In this document: one piece after another, positions 39,420 through 47,524 of the stretch
Numbering within the stretch: position 1 is the stretch's first letter
How the letters are laid out: every line of letters starts with the position of its first letter
From: Comamonas testosteroni
GTDB taxonomy: Bacteria > Pseudomonadota > Gammaproteobacteria > Burkholderiales > Burkholderiaceae_C
Direction of reading: 5' to 3'
DNA length: 64,000 nt
NCBI GenBank assembly: GCA_008727115.1
Contig: CP044131.1
Coordinates: forward strand, 1,488,001 to 1,552,000
Notes under the pieces: model-generated
What the model saw: the letters and a program-made list of their open reading frames with translations, nothing else
Told to the model about the DNA's origin: nothing
The model's database searches: none
Position numbers and translations under genes: made by a program

Positions 39420-40828
39420 ATGTCCCAAACCGTACCTGGTCCTGACTCACTATCCTCTGTAACCACCTCTGAGGTCCTTGTTCAAAAAGCTGCGGTCGCC
39501 AGCGCTGCGCAAAGCCGCGGCGCGCTCAAGGCCTTGCCTCTTGAGGTGGCTCAGACAGGTCCAGCCTCTTTGGGGCTGGCTTCCAAGGCACTGCCTGTTA
39601 CCGCGGTGGCAGCTCGGGAAAGTCGGCGAATAAAAGTTGCACAAGCCAAAACAGCCGGGCACGATGAGGTGCCCGCTGCTGTTTCTGAGGAGCCTGTGTC
39701 ATCGCCTTCTTCCACCCCCAAAGCGCCGCGTCGACGCCGAGTGCAGCGCAAACCCGAGGTCGTCATGCCGGTTGCGGCCGAGCCGACCCTGGAGCTGCTG
39801 GACCGTGATCAAAGCATTCTGCTCTTCAACGAGCGTGTGCTGAGCTGGGCCGAGCGTGAGGATGTGCCGCTGCTCGAGCGCCTGCGCTACCTGTGTATCG
39901 TTTCTTCCAATCTGGACGAGTGGTTTGAGGTGCGCAGTGCCCCTCATGTGTCGGCGGCCAAGGTGGGAGACGAGCAGGGGCAATACTCCCGCAGCAGCTT
40001 CGAGCGACTCATGGCCACGGCCCATGCGCTGGTCAACAAGCAGTACCAGCTCTACAACCAGTCCCTCATTCCGGCATTTGACAAGCATGCGATCAGGCTC
40101 GTCTCTCATGGCGAGCGCAGCGCGGCCCAGCGCAAGTGGGTGCGCGAATATTTCTTGCGCGAAGTGCAGCCCTTGCTAATGCCCGTGGGGCTTGATCCTT
40201 CCCATCCATTCCCTCAGGTGGCCAACAAGGCGCTGAACTTCATCGTGCGGCTCAATGGCGTGGATGCTTTCGGGCGCGCCAATGAGGTAGCCATCGTCAA
40301 GGTGCCGCGCGCCTTGCCGCGTCTGATTCGTCTGCCCCAGAAAATCTCGGGCAAGCAAAAGCTGTTTGTCAGTATTTCCAGCGTGGTCAGAGCCCATCTG
40401 GCCGAGCTGTTTCCGGGGCGTGAAGTTGCCGAGTTCTCGCAGTTTCGCGTCACCCGCCACTCCGATCTGGCGGTCGATGAAGACGATGTGGTGGACCTGC
40501 GCATGGCGCTGCGCCAGGGCCTGCACCACCGCCATTACGGCCAGGCGGTGCGCCTGGAGGTGTCATCGTCATGCTCGGCGGTGCTCTCCGATCTGCTGCT
40601 TGAGCAATACGACCTGCCGGCCGAAGCCTTGTTCCGTGTCAAGGGGCCGGTCAATCTGGTGCGTCAAATGCAACTGATCGACTTGGTGGATGACCCGGCT
40701 TTGCTGTTTCCCAAATGGAAGCCGGCCTGGCCCAAGCAGCTGGTTCCAGGGCGCTCCATCCTGGCGCAGATGCGCAAGAGCGACATCATCATTCACCAGC
40801 CCTTCGAAAGCTTTGATGGCGTGCTAGA
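39420..40828 (+). pseudogene. ppk: Polyphosphate kinase 1, 5' fragment (split by transposon)
   Basis: PPK1 makes polyphosphate from ATP. This part codes about 470 residues: a low-complexity Ala/Ser/Pro/Lys N-extension of about 115 residues, then the PPK N domain (LLDRDQSILLFNERVLSWAE; RYLCIVSSNLDEWFEVR) and the start of the middle domains (IIHQPFESFDGVL). At 40828 the frame enters the element, runs 29 codons further and stops at 40916. The catalytic phospholipase-D-like domains are missing, so this fragment cannot be active. Joined to 43273-44275 it would give 803 residues without a frameshift. A start at the ATG near 39765 would give a length closer to usual PPK1. Confidence 0.95.
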
Positions 40829-40850
40829 TGTGATGTCCAGGGACGTTGTT
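40829..40850. repeat. Left terminal inverted repeat of the element
   Basis: 22 bp starting TGTGATGTCC, exact reverse complement of the right end. The 5' TGT is typical of IS481 ends. Confidence 0.95.
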
Positions 40851-41008
40851 CTGGCCCCCGCCCGTAATGACACCGTGCCGATTCAAGAAGTATCTGTCCA
40901 GACCGCTTGCCATTGAAGGCATGTTAGAGTTTGGGGCATGTCGAGTCCCGAATCAGACAGGTCAGGGGTTGTCGGTCACACCGCCAGCCCCTTGAACCAC
41001 TAGTTACG

Positions 41009-41031
41009 ACGCCCACGATCTGTGTGGGCGT
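41009..41031 (+). promoter_or_regulatory. Hairpin in the leader of the exporter gene
   Basis: Perfect 8-bp stem ACGCCCAC / GTGGGCGT with a 7-nt loop GATCTGT, immediately before the short leader frame at 41032. Confidence 0.6.
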
Positions 41032-41085
41032 ATGTCTGGCGTACCCGGGGCGCTGGCCGTGGTGACAAGAAGAACCATTTCTTGA
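41032..41085 (+). CDS. Candidate leader peptide of a translational attenuator
   Basis: A 17-residue frame, MSGVPGALAVVTRRTIS, ends 21 bp before the exporter ATG. Its 3' end forms a hairpin (CAAGAA/TTCTTG, extended by GGTG/CACC) that reaches to the exporter ribosome binding site CGGAG. Phenicol resistance genes such as cat and cmlA are often induced by ribosome stalling in such leaders. The function here is inferred. The frame 40938-41003 (21 residues) is an alternative. Confidence 0.45.
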   Translation: MSGVPGALAVVTRRTIS

Positions 41086-41106
41086 TCTCACACCTCGGAG
41101 TACTCG

Positions 41107-42282
41107 ATGCCTTTTGCCCTCTACATGCTTGCCCTGGCGGTCTTCGTCATGGGCACTTCAGAATTCATGCTCGCGGGATTGCTCCCCGCGATCGCGACCG
41201 AACTTGACGTCTCGGTCGGCACTGCGGGCCTGCTGACCTCCGCATTCGCAGTCGGTATGGTCGTCGGCGCGCCAGTGATGGCGGCATTCGCTCGCCGTTG
41301 GCCACCGCGGCTCACATTGATCGTTTGCCTTCTCGTGTTCGCGGGAAGCCACGTCATCGGAGCGATGACACCAGTGTTCTCTCTCCTGCTCATCACCCGG
41401 GTGCTCAGCGCTCTCGCAAACGCAGGATTCCTCGCCGTAGCACTGAGCACGGCCACTACCCTCGTGCCAGCGAACCAGAAGGGGCGTGCACTGTCGATCC
41501 TGCTCTCCGGCACGACGATCGCAACCGTCGTGGGCGTCCCCGCCGGGGCACTGCTCGGCACAGCGCTGGGCTGGCGAACGACGTTCTGGGCGATCGCCAT
41601 CCTCTGTATTCCCGCGGCCGTTGGAGTCATTCGTGGCGTCACGAACAATGTTGGTCGGAGCGAGACTAGCGCGACCTCACCAAGGCTCCGTGTCGAGCTC
41701 AGCCAGTTGGCGACGCCGCGGCTCATCCTGGCCATGGCACTCGGAGCGCTGATCAACGGAGGGACCTTTGCGGCATTCACCTTCCTGGCACCCATCGTGA
41801 CCGAGACCGCGGGCTTGGCCGAAGCGTGGGTGTCCGTCGCGCTGGTGATGTTCGGCATCGGATCGTTCCTTGGCGTCACGATCGCAGGACGACTATCAGA
41901 TCAACGACCTGGCCTCGTGCTCGCAGTCGGCGGACCGCTATTGCTGACAGGCTGGATCGTGTTGGCAGTGGTCGCATCTCATCCCGTTGCGCTTATCGTC
42001 CTCGTCCTCGTTCAGGGATTCCTGTCGTTCGGCGTCGGCAGTACTCTGATCACGCGTGTGCTGTATGCAGCATCGGGTGCGCCAACGATGGGCGGTTCGT
42101 ACGCAACCGCAGCATTGAATATCGGAGCTGCAGCGGGGCCCGTGCTTGGTGCGCTCGGGCTCGCGACCGGGCTGGGGCTGCTCGCGCCGGTTTGGGTCGC
42201 TTCGGTGCTGACAGCGATCGCTCTCGTCATCATGCTTCTCACCAGACGCGCGCTTACGAAGACCGCGGCGGAGGCCAATTGA
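41107..42282 (+). CDS. cmx: MFS chloramphenicol efflux protein, Cmx type
   Basis: 391-residue inner-membrane drug/proton antiporter of the DHA1 group, expected to have 12 helices. Motifs are MGTSEFMLAGLLPAIATELDVS at the start (in part), the loop 2-3 motif AFARRWPPR, and motif C-like GTTIATVVGVPAGALLG in helix 5. It closely resembles actinobacterial Cmx/Cmr proteins that export chloramphenicol; assignment is from memory of the family. Ribosome binding site CGGAG precedes the ATG. Its TGA overlaps the transposase ATG by one base, so the two are likely co-translated. Codon use is foreign to the host. Confidence 0.9.
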   Translation: MPFALYMLALAVFVMGTSEFMLAGLLPAIATELDVSVGTAGLLTSAFAVGMVVGAPVMAAFARRWPPRLTLIVCLLVFAGSHVIGAMTPVFSLLLITRVLSALANAGFLAVALSTATTLVPANQKGRALSILLSGTTIATVVGVPAGALLGTALGWRTTFWAIAILCIPAAVGVIRGVTNNVGRSETSATSPRLRVELSQLATPRLILAMALGALINGGTFAAFTFLAPIVTETAGLAEAWVSVALVMFGIGSFLGVTIAGRLSDQRPGLVLAVGGPLLLTGWIVLAVVASHPVALIVLVLVQGFLSFGVGSTLITRVLYAASGAPTMGGSYATAALNIGAAAGPVLGALGLATGLGLLAPVWVASVLTAIALVIMLLTRRALTKTAAEAN

Positions 42283-43271
42283 TGACCCATCCGAACGCTC
42301 TTCTCACTCCTCGTGCCCGTCTCCGGTTAGCTCGGCTGATTGTCGAAGACGGCTATCCGGCCACGATCGCCGCAAAGATGTTCATGGTCTCCCCGATCAC
42401 TGCCCGGAAATGGGCAGGCCGCTACCGGGAAGAGGGTGAGTTTGGGATGCAGGATCGCTCCAGCAAGCCGCACCGGATCCCAGGCAGGACGCCCGAGCAT
42501 GTCAAGAAGAAGATCATCAACCTGCGCTGGCGGCTTCGACTGGGGCCAGCCCAGATCGCTGCGCGACTTGGTCTCTCGACGTCGACTGTTCACGCGGTCC
42601 TCGTCCGTTGCCGCGTGAACCGCCTCTCGCATATCGATCGTGTCACTGGCGAGCCATTGCGGCGATATGAGCATCCTCATCCGGGATCGTTGATTCATGT
42701 CGATGTCACGAAGTTCGGCAACATCCCCGACGGCGGTGGACATCGTTACGTAGGTCGGCAGCAAGGCGCACGGAACAAGCTCGCGACTCCGGGATTACCA
42801 CGAGGAAAAGATCACAAGCCGCGCACCGGGACGGCGTTCGTTCACACAGTCATCGACGACCACTCCCGCGTCGCATACGCAGAAATCTGGTCGGATGAGC
42901 AGGCGAGCACAGCGGTGGGAGTTCTCGAACGCGCCGTGGCCTGGTTCGCCGAACGAGGCGTGACCGTCGAGCGAGTCCTATCCGACAACGGGTCGGCATA
43001 CAGATCCCACGCATGGAGGGACTTCTGCGCTCGGCTCGGCATCCGACACAAGCGGACACGCCCCTACCGGCCGCAGACGAACGGGAAGATCGAGCGATTC
43101 CACCGCACGCTCGGGGACGGCTGGGCCTATGCCAGGTTTTACGGTTCAGAGGCCGAACGACGCCTGGCGCTGCCCGGCTGGCTCCACTTCTACAACCACC
43201 ACCGACACCACTCTGCGATTGGCGGCGTACCCTTCGACCGACTCAACAACGTCCCTGGACATCACAGCTAG
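42282..43271 (+). CDS. IS481 family DDE transposase
   Basis: 329 residues: N-terminal helix-turn-helix (AARLGLSTSTVHAVL after a first HTH at YPATIAAKMFMVSPITARKW, in part), then the RNase H-like core with Asp141 (HVDVTKF), Asp235 (LSDNGSAYRS) and Glu271 (NGKIERFHRTL), i.e. a DD35E spacing. The full IS481 signature is present, so the element is probably active. The coding frame runs through the right inverted repeat, and its stop TAG (43269-43271) lies in the target duplication, beyond the element. Confidence 0.95.
   Translation: MTHPNALLTPRARLRLARLIVEDGYPATIAAKMFMVSPITARKWAGRYREEGEFGMQDRSSKPHRIPGRTPEHVKKKIINLRWRLRLGPAQIAARLGLSTSTVHAVLVRCRVNRLSHIDRVTGEPLRRYEHPHPGSLIHVDVTKFGNIPDGGGHRYVGRQQGARNKLATPGLPRGKDHKPRTGTAFVHTVIDDHSRVAYAEIWSDEQASTAVGVLERAVAWFAERGVTVERVLSDNGSAYRSHAWRDFCARLGIRHKRTRPYRPQTNGKIERFHRTLGDGWAYARFYGSEAERRLALPGWLHFYNHHRHHSAIGGVPFDRLNNVPGHHS
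43245..43266. repeat. Right terminal inverted repeat of the element
   Basis: 22 bp ending ...GGACATCACA, perfect complement of the left end. It forms the last codons of the transposase. Confidence 0.95.
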
Positions 43272-44275
43272 AGCTGCTGCGCGAGGCTGTGAACGATCCG
43301 CAGGTGCTGGCCATCAAGCAGACCATCTATCGCACGGGCACCGACTCCGAGATCATGAATCTGCTGGCCGAAGCGGTGAGCCGCGGCAAGGAGGTGCTGG
43401 CCGTGCTGGAGCTCAAGGCGCGCTTTGATGAAGAGGCGAACATCAACTGGGCCGAGAAGCTGGAGTCGCTGGGCGTGCAGGTGGTCTACGGCGTGGTGGG
43501 CCTGAAGACGCATGCCAAGATGCTGCTGATCACTCGGCGTGAAAAGCGCCTGAACCAGCTCAAGCGCTACGGCCATCTGTCCACGGGCAACTACAACGCC
43601 CGCAGTGCGCGCCTGTATACCGACATCAGCCAGCTGACTTGCGACGATGAAATCACGGCCGATATGGATGCCGTATTCCGTCACCTCTCCAGCCACAACA
43701 CCCTGCCCAAGCTGCAAAAGCTGGTCATGGCGCCTTTCCATCTGCAAAACCGCATGCTGGAGCTGATTGGTCAGGTGGCCGCCGCCGCAGACAAGGGGGA
43801 GAAGGCGCGCATGGTGCTCAAGATGAATGCGCTGACCGATGAGCCTCTGATACGGGCACTGGTGGATGCCGGGCGCAAGGGCGCCAAGATCGATCTGATC
43901 GTGCGGGGCGCCTGCATGCTGCCGGCACAGCGACCGGGCGTGACGGACAACATTCGTGTGCGATCCATCATCGGGCGCTTTCTGGAGCACTCTCGCGTCT
44001 TCTACTTTGCCTGGGGTCAGGAGGAAGAGCTGCTGCTGTCCAGCGCCGACTGGATGAACCGCAACATGCTCAGCCGCGTGGAGCTGGCCTGGCCGGTCGT
44101 GGACAAAAAGCTGCGCCAGCGCGTGATTGATGAGTGCCTGGTCGCTTATCTGGGGGACGACCGCAATGCCTGGATGCTTGGAGCTTCTGGCGAGTACCAA
44201 AAGCCGGTGCGGCCTCTGGAGGGCAAGGGGGCACAGCAGGCCCTGATGCTGCGCTATGGCGGTAAAAACGCCTGA
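43267..44275 (+). pseudogene. ppk: Polyphosphate kinase 1, 3' fragment
   Basis: Begins with the second copy of the GCTAGA duplication. From 43273 it reads on as ELLREAVNDPQVLAIKQTIYRTG in the ppk frame (given in part). It holds both catalytic phospholipase-D-like domains: GLKTHAKMLLITRR with the autophosphorylated His, and LSTGNYNARSARLYTDISQL. It ends LMLRYGGKNA at 44275. No start of its own is obvious. The frame continues upstream into the transposase gene in another phase, so translation from inside the element is possible but unlikely to give an active enzyme. Confidence 0.93.
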
Positions 44276-44427
44276 CAGATATATTGAAAATATGAGCTGT
44301 TAGCGCAGATTCATCAACGATTTCAGCTGTATTTACATCTGAAATCATTGATTGAAAATCGCTTACAGCTATGGTTTTTGAAAATGGGCGCACCATACTG
44401 CCGATTGAGCCTTCTGGCTGCACATGA

Positions 44428-44463
44428 AAAAGGGACTGCAAATGCAGTCCCTTTGGCTTTTTT
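44428..44463. terminator. Bidirectional terminator between ppk and ppx
   Basis: AAAGGGACTGC (44429-44439) pairs perfectly with GCAGTCCCTTT (44444-44454), loop AAAT, followed by GGCTTTTTTG. Confidence 0.88.
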
Positions 44464-44486
44464 GAGGGCACCGAGGTGCGCGCAAC

Positions 44487-45968
44487 TCAGCGCAGCTGCA
44501 GCTTGAGGCTCCAGTCTGTTTTGCTCCAGGCTGCTGCCTCTGCCTCTAGCAGACGTGCCGACTGCGGATAGGTCAGCATCCAGCCAGCGGGGGTGGAGAG
44601 CTTGCACTCGGCGCCCATGCGCTTGAGCTGTATGCCGCTCATGTCCGGGTCGCGGCGGGTGTGGCAAAGCTGCACGGCCAGGCGCAGAGCCATCAGCGCC
44701 AGGGCCAGTTGCGGCTCGGCAATCGCGTCTTCCAGCTTGCGCAGCTTTCCCTGGTGGCCCAGCACCAGCTGGCTGATGCGCTGGCGCAGCTCAGGCTGCC
44801 AGGTGGCGATGCCGCAATGCTCGGCAATGTAGGCGCCATGGCGGTGGTAATTGTTCAAGGCCACGCGCATGCCCATCTCATGCAACTGGGCAGCAATGTC
44901 CAGCGCCTGTGTGCTCAGGGTGGGCGAGTTCTCGGGCTGTATCTGCTGCCACAGCTGGGCGGCAACGCGCTGCACCCGCTGGGCGTGGGCCACATTGATG
45001 CCAAAGTCTTGCTGCAGGGCGCTGATTTCTGCAGCCTCCTTGTCAGCGGGAGGCTCGTGGTCGAGCAAATCGTGCAGGACGCCCTGGCGCAGTGCACCCT
45101 GTGCGACTTCCAGCTCGGTAATGCCCAGCAGATCGACCATGGCCATCATCACGCTGATGCCGCCAGCCACCACGGGGCGGCGGTCTTCCTTGAGGCCTGG
45201 CATGCGCAGGCGATCGACGTGACCGATTTCGAGCAGCAGCTGATAGAGGTGTTGCAGCTTGGAGGGGGTAATCACTTGTCCGGCCATGCCCAGGGCGGTC
45301 AAGGCGTCGGCCACTGCGTTGGCTGTGCCTGAGGAGGCATAGGCGCAGTCCCAGGCCGTTCCCGGGTAGGCGAACTGCGCTTGCGCCAGGCAGGCCTTGG
45401 CGGCGGTAATCGCGGCCTGGAAGTTGGCTTTGCTCAGCGCGCCATCGCTGAAGAACTGGGTGCTCCAGGAAACGCTGCCAAGCGGAAACGATGCCACCTG
45501 CAGCGCCTGGCTGTGCTGGCCAATGATGACTTCCGTGGAGCGCCCGCCAATGTCGATGACCAGGCGGCGCTGCTGACTGGGCGGTAGCGAGCTGGAAACG
45601 CCCCGGTAGATCAGGCGGGCTTCTTCTTCGCCGGCAATGACTTCGATGAGAAAGCCCAGTAGCTCGCTGCCACGGCGGATGAATTCCTCGGCATTGCAGG
45701 CCTCGCGTAAGGTTTGTGTTGCCACGGCGCGCACATGGGCTGAGGAAAAGCCCCTCAGGCGCTCGCCAAAGCGCGCCAGACATTCCCAGCCGCGCTCCAT
45801 GGCCTCGCGCGAGAGCTCATGGCGCGCGTTCAGGCCGTTGCCCTGGCGCACGGTTTCCTTGAGGTACTCCACGCGCTCAATGCGTTGATGCGAGCCTATG
45901 CGGCCAATTTCAAGGCGAAAACTGTTGGAGCCAAGGTCTACGGCGGCAAGCAGCGATTCAGGAGCCAT
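44487..45968 (-). CDS. ppx: Exopolyphosphatase (Ppx/GppA family)
   Basis: Degrades polyphosphate, or pppGpp in the GppA branch. It has 493 residues, ASKHA fold: LLAAVDLGSNSFRLEIGR phosphate loop, AVATQTLREA, EVIAGEEEARLIYRGV, and VIDIGGRSTEVIIG; a C-terminal HD-like helical domain (ALDIAAQLHEMGMRVALNNYHRHGAYI; in part) fits Ppx. It is convergent with ppk. With ppk broken, its polyphosphate substrate may be scarce. Confidence 0.93.
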   Translation of the reverse strand: MAPESLLAAVDLGSNSFRLEIGRIGSHQRIERVEYLKETVRQGNGLNARHELSREAMERGWECLARFGERLRGFSSAHVRAVATQTLREACNAEEFIRRGSELLGFLIEVIAGEEEARLIYRGVSSSLPPSQQRRLVIDIGGRSTEVIIGQHSQALQVASFPLGSVSWSTQFFSDGALSKANFQAAITAAKACLAQAQFAYPGTAWDCAYASSGTANAVADALTALGMAGQVITPSKLQHLYQLLLEIGHVDRLRMPGLKEDRRPVVAGGISVMMAMVDLLGITELEVAQGALRQGVLHDLLDHEPPADKEAAEISALQQDFGINVAHAQRVQRVAAQLWQQIQPENSPTLSTQALDIAAQLHEMGMRVALNNYHRHGAYIAEHCGIATWQPELRQRISQLVLGHQGKLRKLEDAIAEPQLALALMALRLAVQLCHTRRDPDMSGIQLKRMGAECKLSTPAGWMLTYPQSARLLEAEAAAWSKTDWSLKLQLR

Positions 45969-46150
45969 TTCTGAGCCAATCCATGCGTTGTTGTTTTGTA
46001 AGCGGGTATGAGCGAGCCCGTGAGAGGGTCAATATGCGTGTGCAGCGCTGCGAATATGCAACAGCTGCTGTCACTGGGCTCATTTTGAAGGCCTTGCAAC
46101 CTCGATCAAGTCAGGTATTGAAAGGTGTAATTTTGACAAGCTTTGATGGG

Positions 46151-46168
46151 AAAACAGCAGTGTGACAG
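46151..46168 (-). promoter_or_regulatory. Candidate Pho box facing ppx
   Basis: On the minus strand CTGTCAC-ACTG-CTGTTTT, half-sites 6/7 and 5/7 against CTGTCAT with the normal 4-bp spacer, 183 bp upstream of ppx. Confidence 0.45.
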
Positions 46169-46335
46169 CGCTTTCGCAATAGGGGCTTGCCTTTGGGAGC
46201 CTGTCACAAATGTTGCGTCTTCTGTCTCTACTCGGGAACCGAGTATGAAGTCAGGAGGCAGAGTTTGAGAGTGGAATATGTCATCGGAATGACGGCGTGG
46301 AGCAGCCTTTTCTTTAATGTGTCTGCTGATTTTGT

Positions 46336-46353
46336 GTGTCACAACGCTGTCAT
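46336..46353 (+). promoter_or_regulatory. Pho box of the pst operon
   Basis: GTGTCAC-AACG-CTGTCAT, a direct repeat of the PhoB half-site (the second copy is perfect) 54 bp before the pstS start. Further CTGTCA half-sites are at 46070 and 46201. The 439-bp gap between ppx and pstS (45969-46407) contains these sites and no gene. Confidence 0.8.
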
Positions 46354-46407
46354 AAAACGTTTTTAAAGTTCACTCCATCGAATCTTTCAACCCTAAGAGG
46401 TCGTTTC

Positions 46408-47439
46408 ATGAAGTTGTCCTTGATTCACGTTCTGGTGGCTGGTGCTTTGTCGGCAGGTGGCTTTGCCCATGCAAGCCAAGAGGCTACAGGTGCTGGTGCG
46501 AGCTTCCCGGCTCCTCTGTATTCCAAGTGGGCTGCCGACTACCACAAGGCTACCGGCGTCAAGATTAACTACCAGTCCGTGGGCTCCAGCGCTGGCGTCA
46601 AGCAAATCGATGCCAAAACGGTGGACTTCGGTGCCTCGGACGAGCCTCTGAAGGACGAAGAGCTGGCCAAGAAGGGCCTGGTGCAGTTCCCCACCGTGAT
46701 CGGCGGCATTGTGCCCGTGGTCAACATCAAGGGCGTGGCTCCCGGTCAGCTCAAGCTCTCGGGCCAGGTTCTGGGCGATATCTACCTGGGCAAGATCACC
46801 AAGTGGAATGACGCAGCCATCACGGCTCTGAACCCCGGCGTGGCTCTGCCTGACGCCACCATCGCTCCCGTGCGCCGCGCTGATGGCTCCGGCACGACTT
46901 TTGGCTTCACCAACTACCTCTCCAAGGTCAACGCCGAGTGGAAGGAGAAAGTGGGTGAGGGCAAGGCTGTGAACTGGCCCACCGGTGCCGGCGGCAAGGG
47001 TAACGAAGGTGTTGCTGCTTTCGTGGGCCGTCTGCCCAACTCCATTGGCTACGTTGAGTACGCCTATGTGAAGCAAAACAAGCTGACTTTCGCGCAGCTG
47101 CAGAACAAGGAAGGCGTTTACGTCTCTCCGGATGATGAGAGCTTCAAGGCTGCTGCCGCAGGCGCTGACTGGGCCAAGAGCTTCTATCAGATCCTGACCA
47201 ACCAGCCCGGCAAGAATGCCTGGCCCATCACTTCGGCGACCTTTATCCTGATGCACAAGACTCAGGACAAGCCTGCCCAAGCTACCACGTCGCTGAAGTT
47301 CTTTGACTGGGCTTACAAGCAAGGCGACAAGACCGCGGCCGATCTGGACTATGTGCCCATGCCTGACGCGGTCAAGAATGTCATCTTCAAGTCCTGGGAT
47401 GACATCAAGGACACTTCTGGCAAGGCAGTTGCCAAGTAA
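46408..47439 (+). CDS. pstS: Periplasmic phosphate-binding protein PstS
   Basis: High-affinity phosphate receptor of the Pst ABC importer. It has 343 residues with a signal peptide cleaved after FAHA, then [18 protein letters not shown] and the phosphate-contacting segments [18 protein letters not shown] and [15 protein letters not shown]. The start at 46408 (MKLSLIHV) gives the signal peptide; the frame is open 72 bases upstream. It is the first gene of pstSCAB-phoU-phoBR. Confidence 0.97.
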   Translation: MKLSLIHVLVAGALSAGGFAHASQEATGAGASFPAPLYSKWAADYHKATGVKINYQSVGSSAGVKQIDAKTVDFGASDEPLKDEELAKKGLVQFPTVIGGIVPVVNIKGVAPGQLKLSGQVLGDIYLGKITKWNDAAITALNPGVALPDATIAPVRRADGSGTTFGFTNYLSKVNAEWKEKVGEGKAVNWPTGAGGKGNEGVAAFVGRLPNSIGYVEYAYVKQNKLTFAQLQNKEGVYVSPDDESFKAAAAGADWAKSFYQILTNQPGKNAWPITSATFILMHKTQDKPAQATTSLKFFDWAYKQGDKTAADLDYVPMPDAVKNVIFKSWDDIKDTSGKAVAK

Positions 47440-47454
47440 TTTCCTGACTCGGTG

Positions 47455-47497
47455 AGCAGCGGGATGCCGTGCCGGACGGTATCTGCGCTGCTTGTTT
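47455..47497 (+). terminator. Hairpin between pstS and pstC (attenuator or mRNA stabiliser)
   Basis: AGCAGCG (47455-47461) pairs with CGCTGCT (47486-47492), enclosing a second stem around CCGT/ACGG, and TGTTTT follows. It may keep pstS mRNA more abundant than the permease part. Confidence 0.6.
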
Positions 47498-47524
47498 TAA
47501 CCCTTTGCGAATAAAGGCGCTCAC

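Larger units (their letters stand above)
40829..43266 (+). mobile_element. IS481-type transposon carrying a Cmx chloramphenicol exporter
   Basis: 2438 bp bounded by 22-bp perfect inverted repeats (40829-40850 and 43245-43266; ends 5'-TGTGATGTCCAGGGACG). It is flanked by a 6-bp direct repeat GCTAGA (40823-40828 and 43267-43272), matching the NCTAGN target type known for IS481. It holds a leader region, an MFS drug exporter gene and a DDE transposase gene, both in the direction of ppk. Its codon use (many CTC, GTC, CGA) differs from the CTG-dominated host. It resembles, from memory, Corynebacterium Tn5564/IS5564. Confidence 0.95.

Noticed and set aside
40829-40916. Extra 29 codons at the end of the 5' ppk fragment
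   Set aside because: They are read from the left end of the element in the ppk frame and have no meaning beyond the truncated product.
43013-44275. A 420-codon open frame joining the transposase region to the ppk 3' part
   Set aside because: It reads the transposase gene in the wrong phase before 43267. Only the part after the duplication has homology, so it is a chance fusion rather than a gene.
43267-44275. 3' ppk part as a separate active gene
   Set aside because: It lacks the N and head domains needed for PPK1 assembly and has no ribosome binding site or start of its own.
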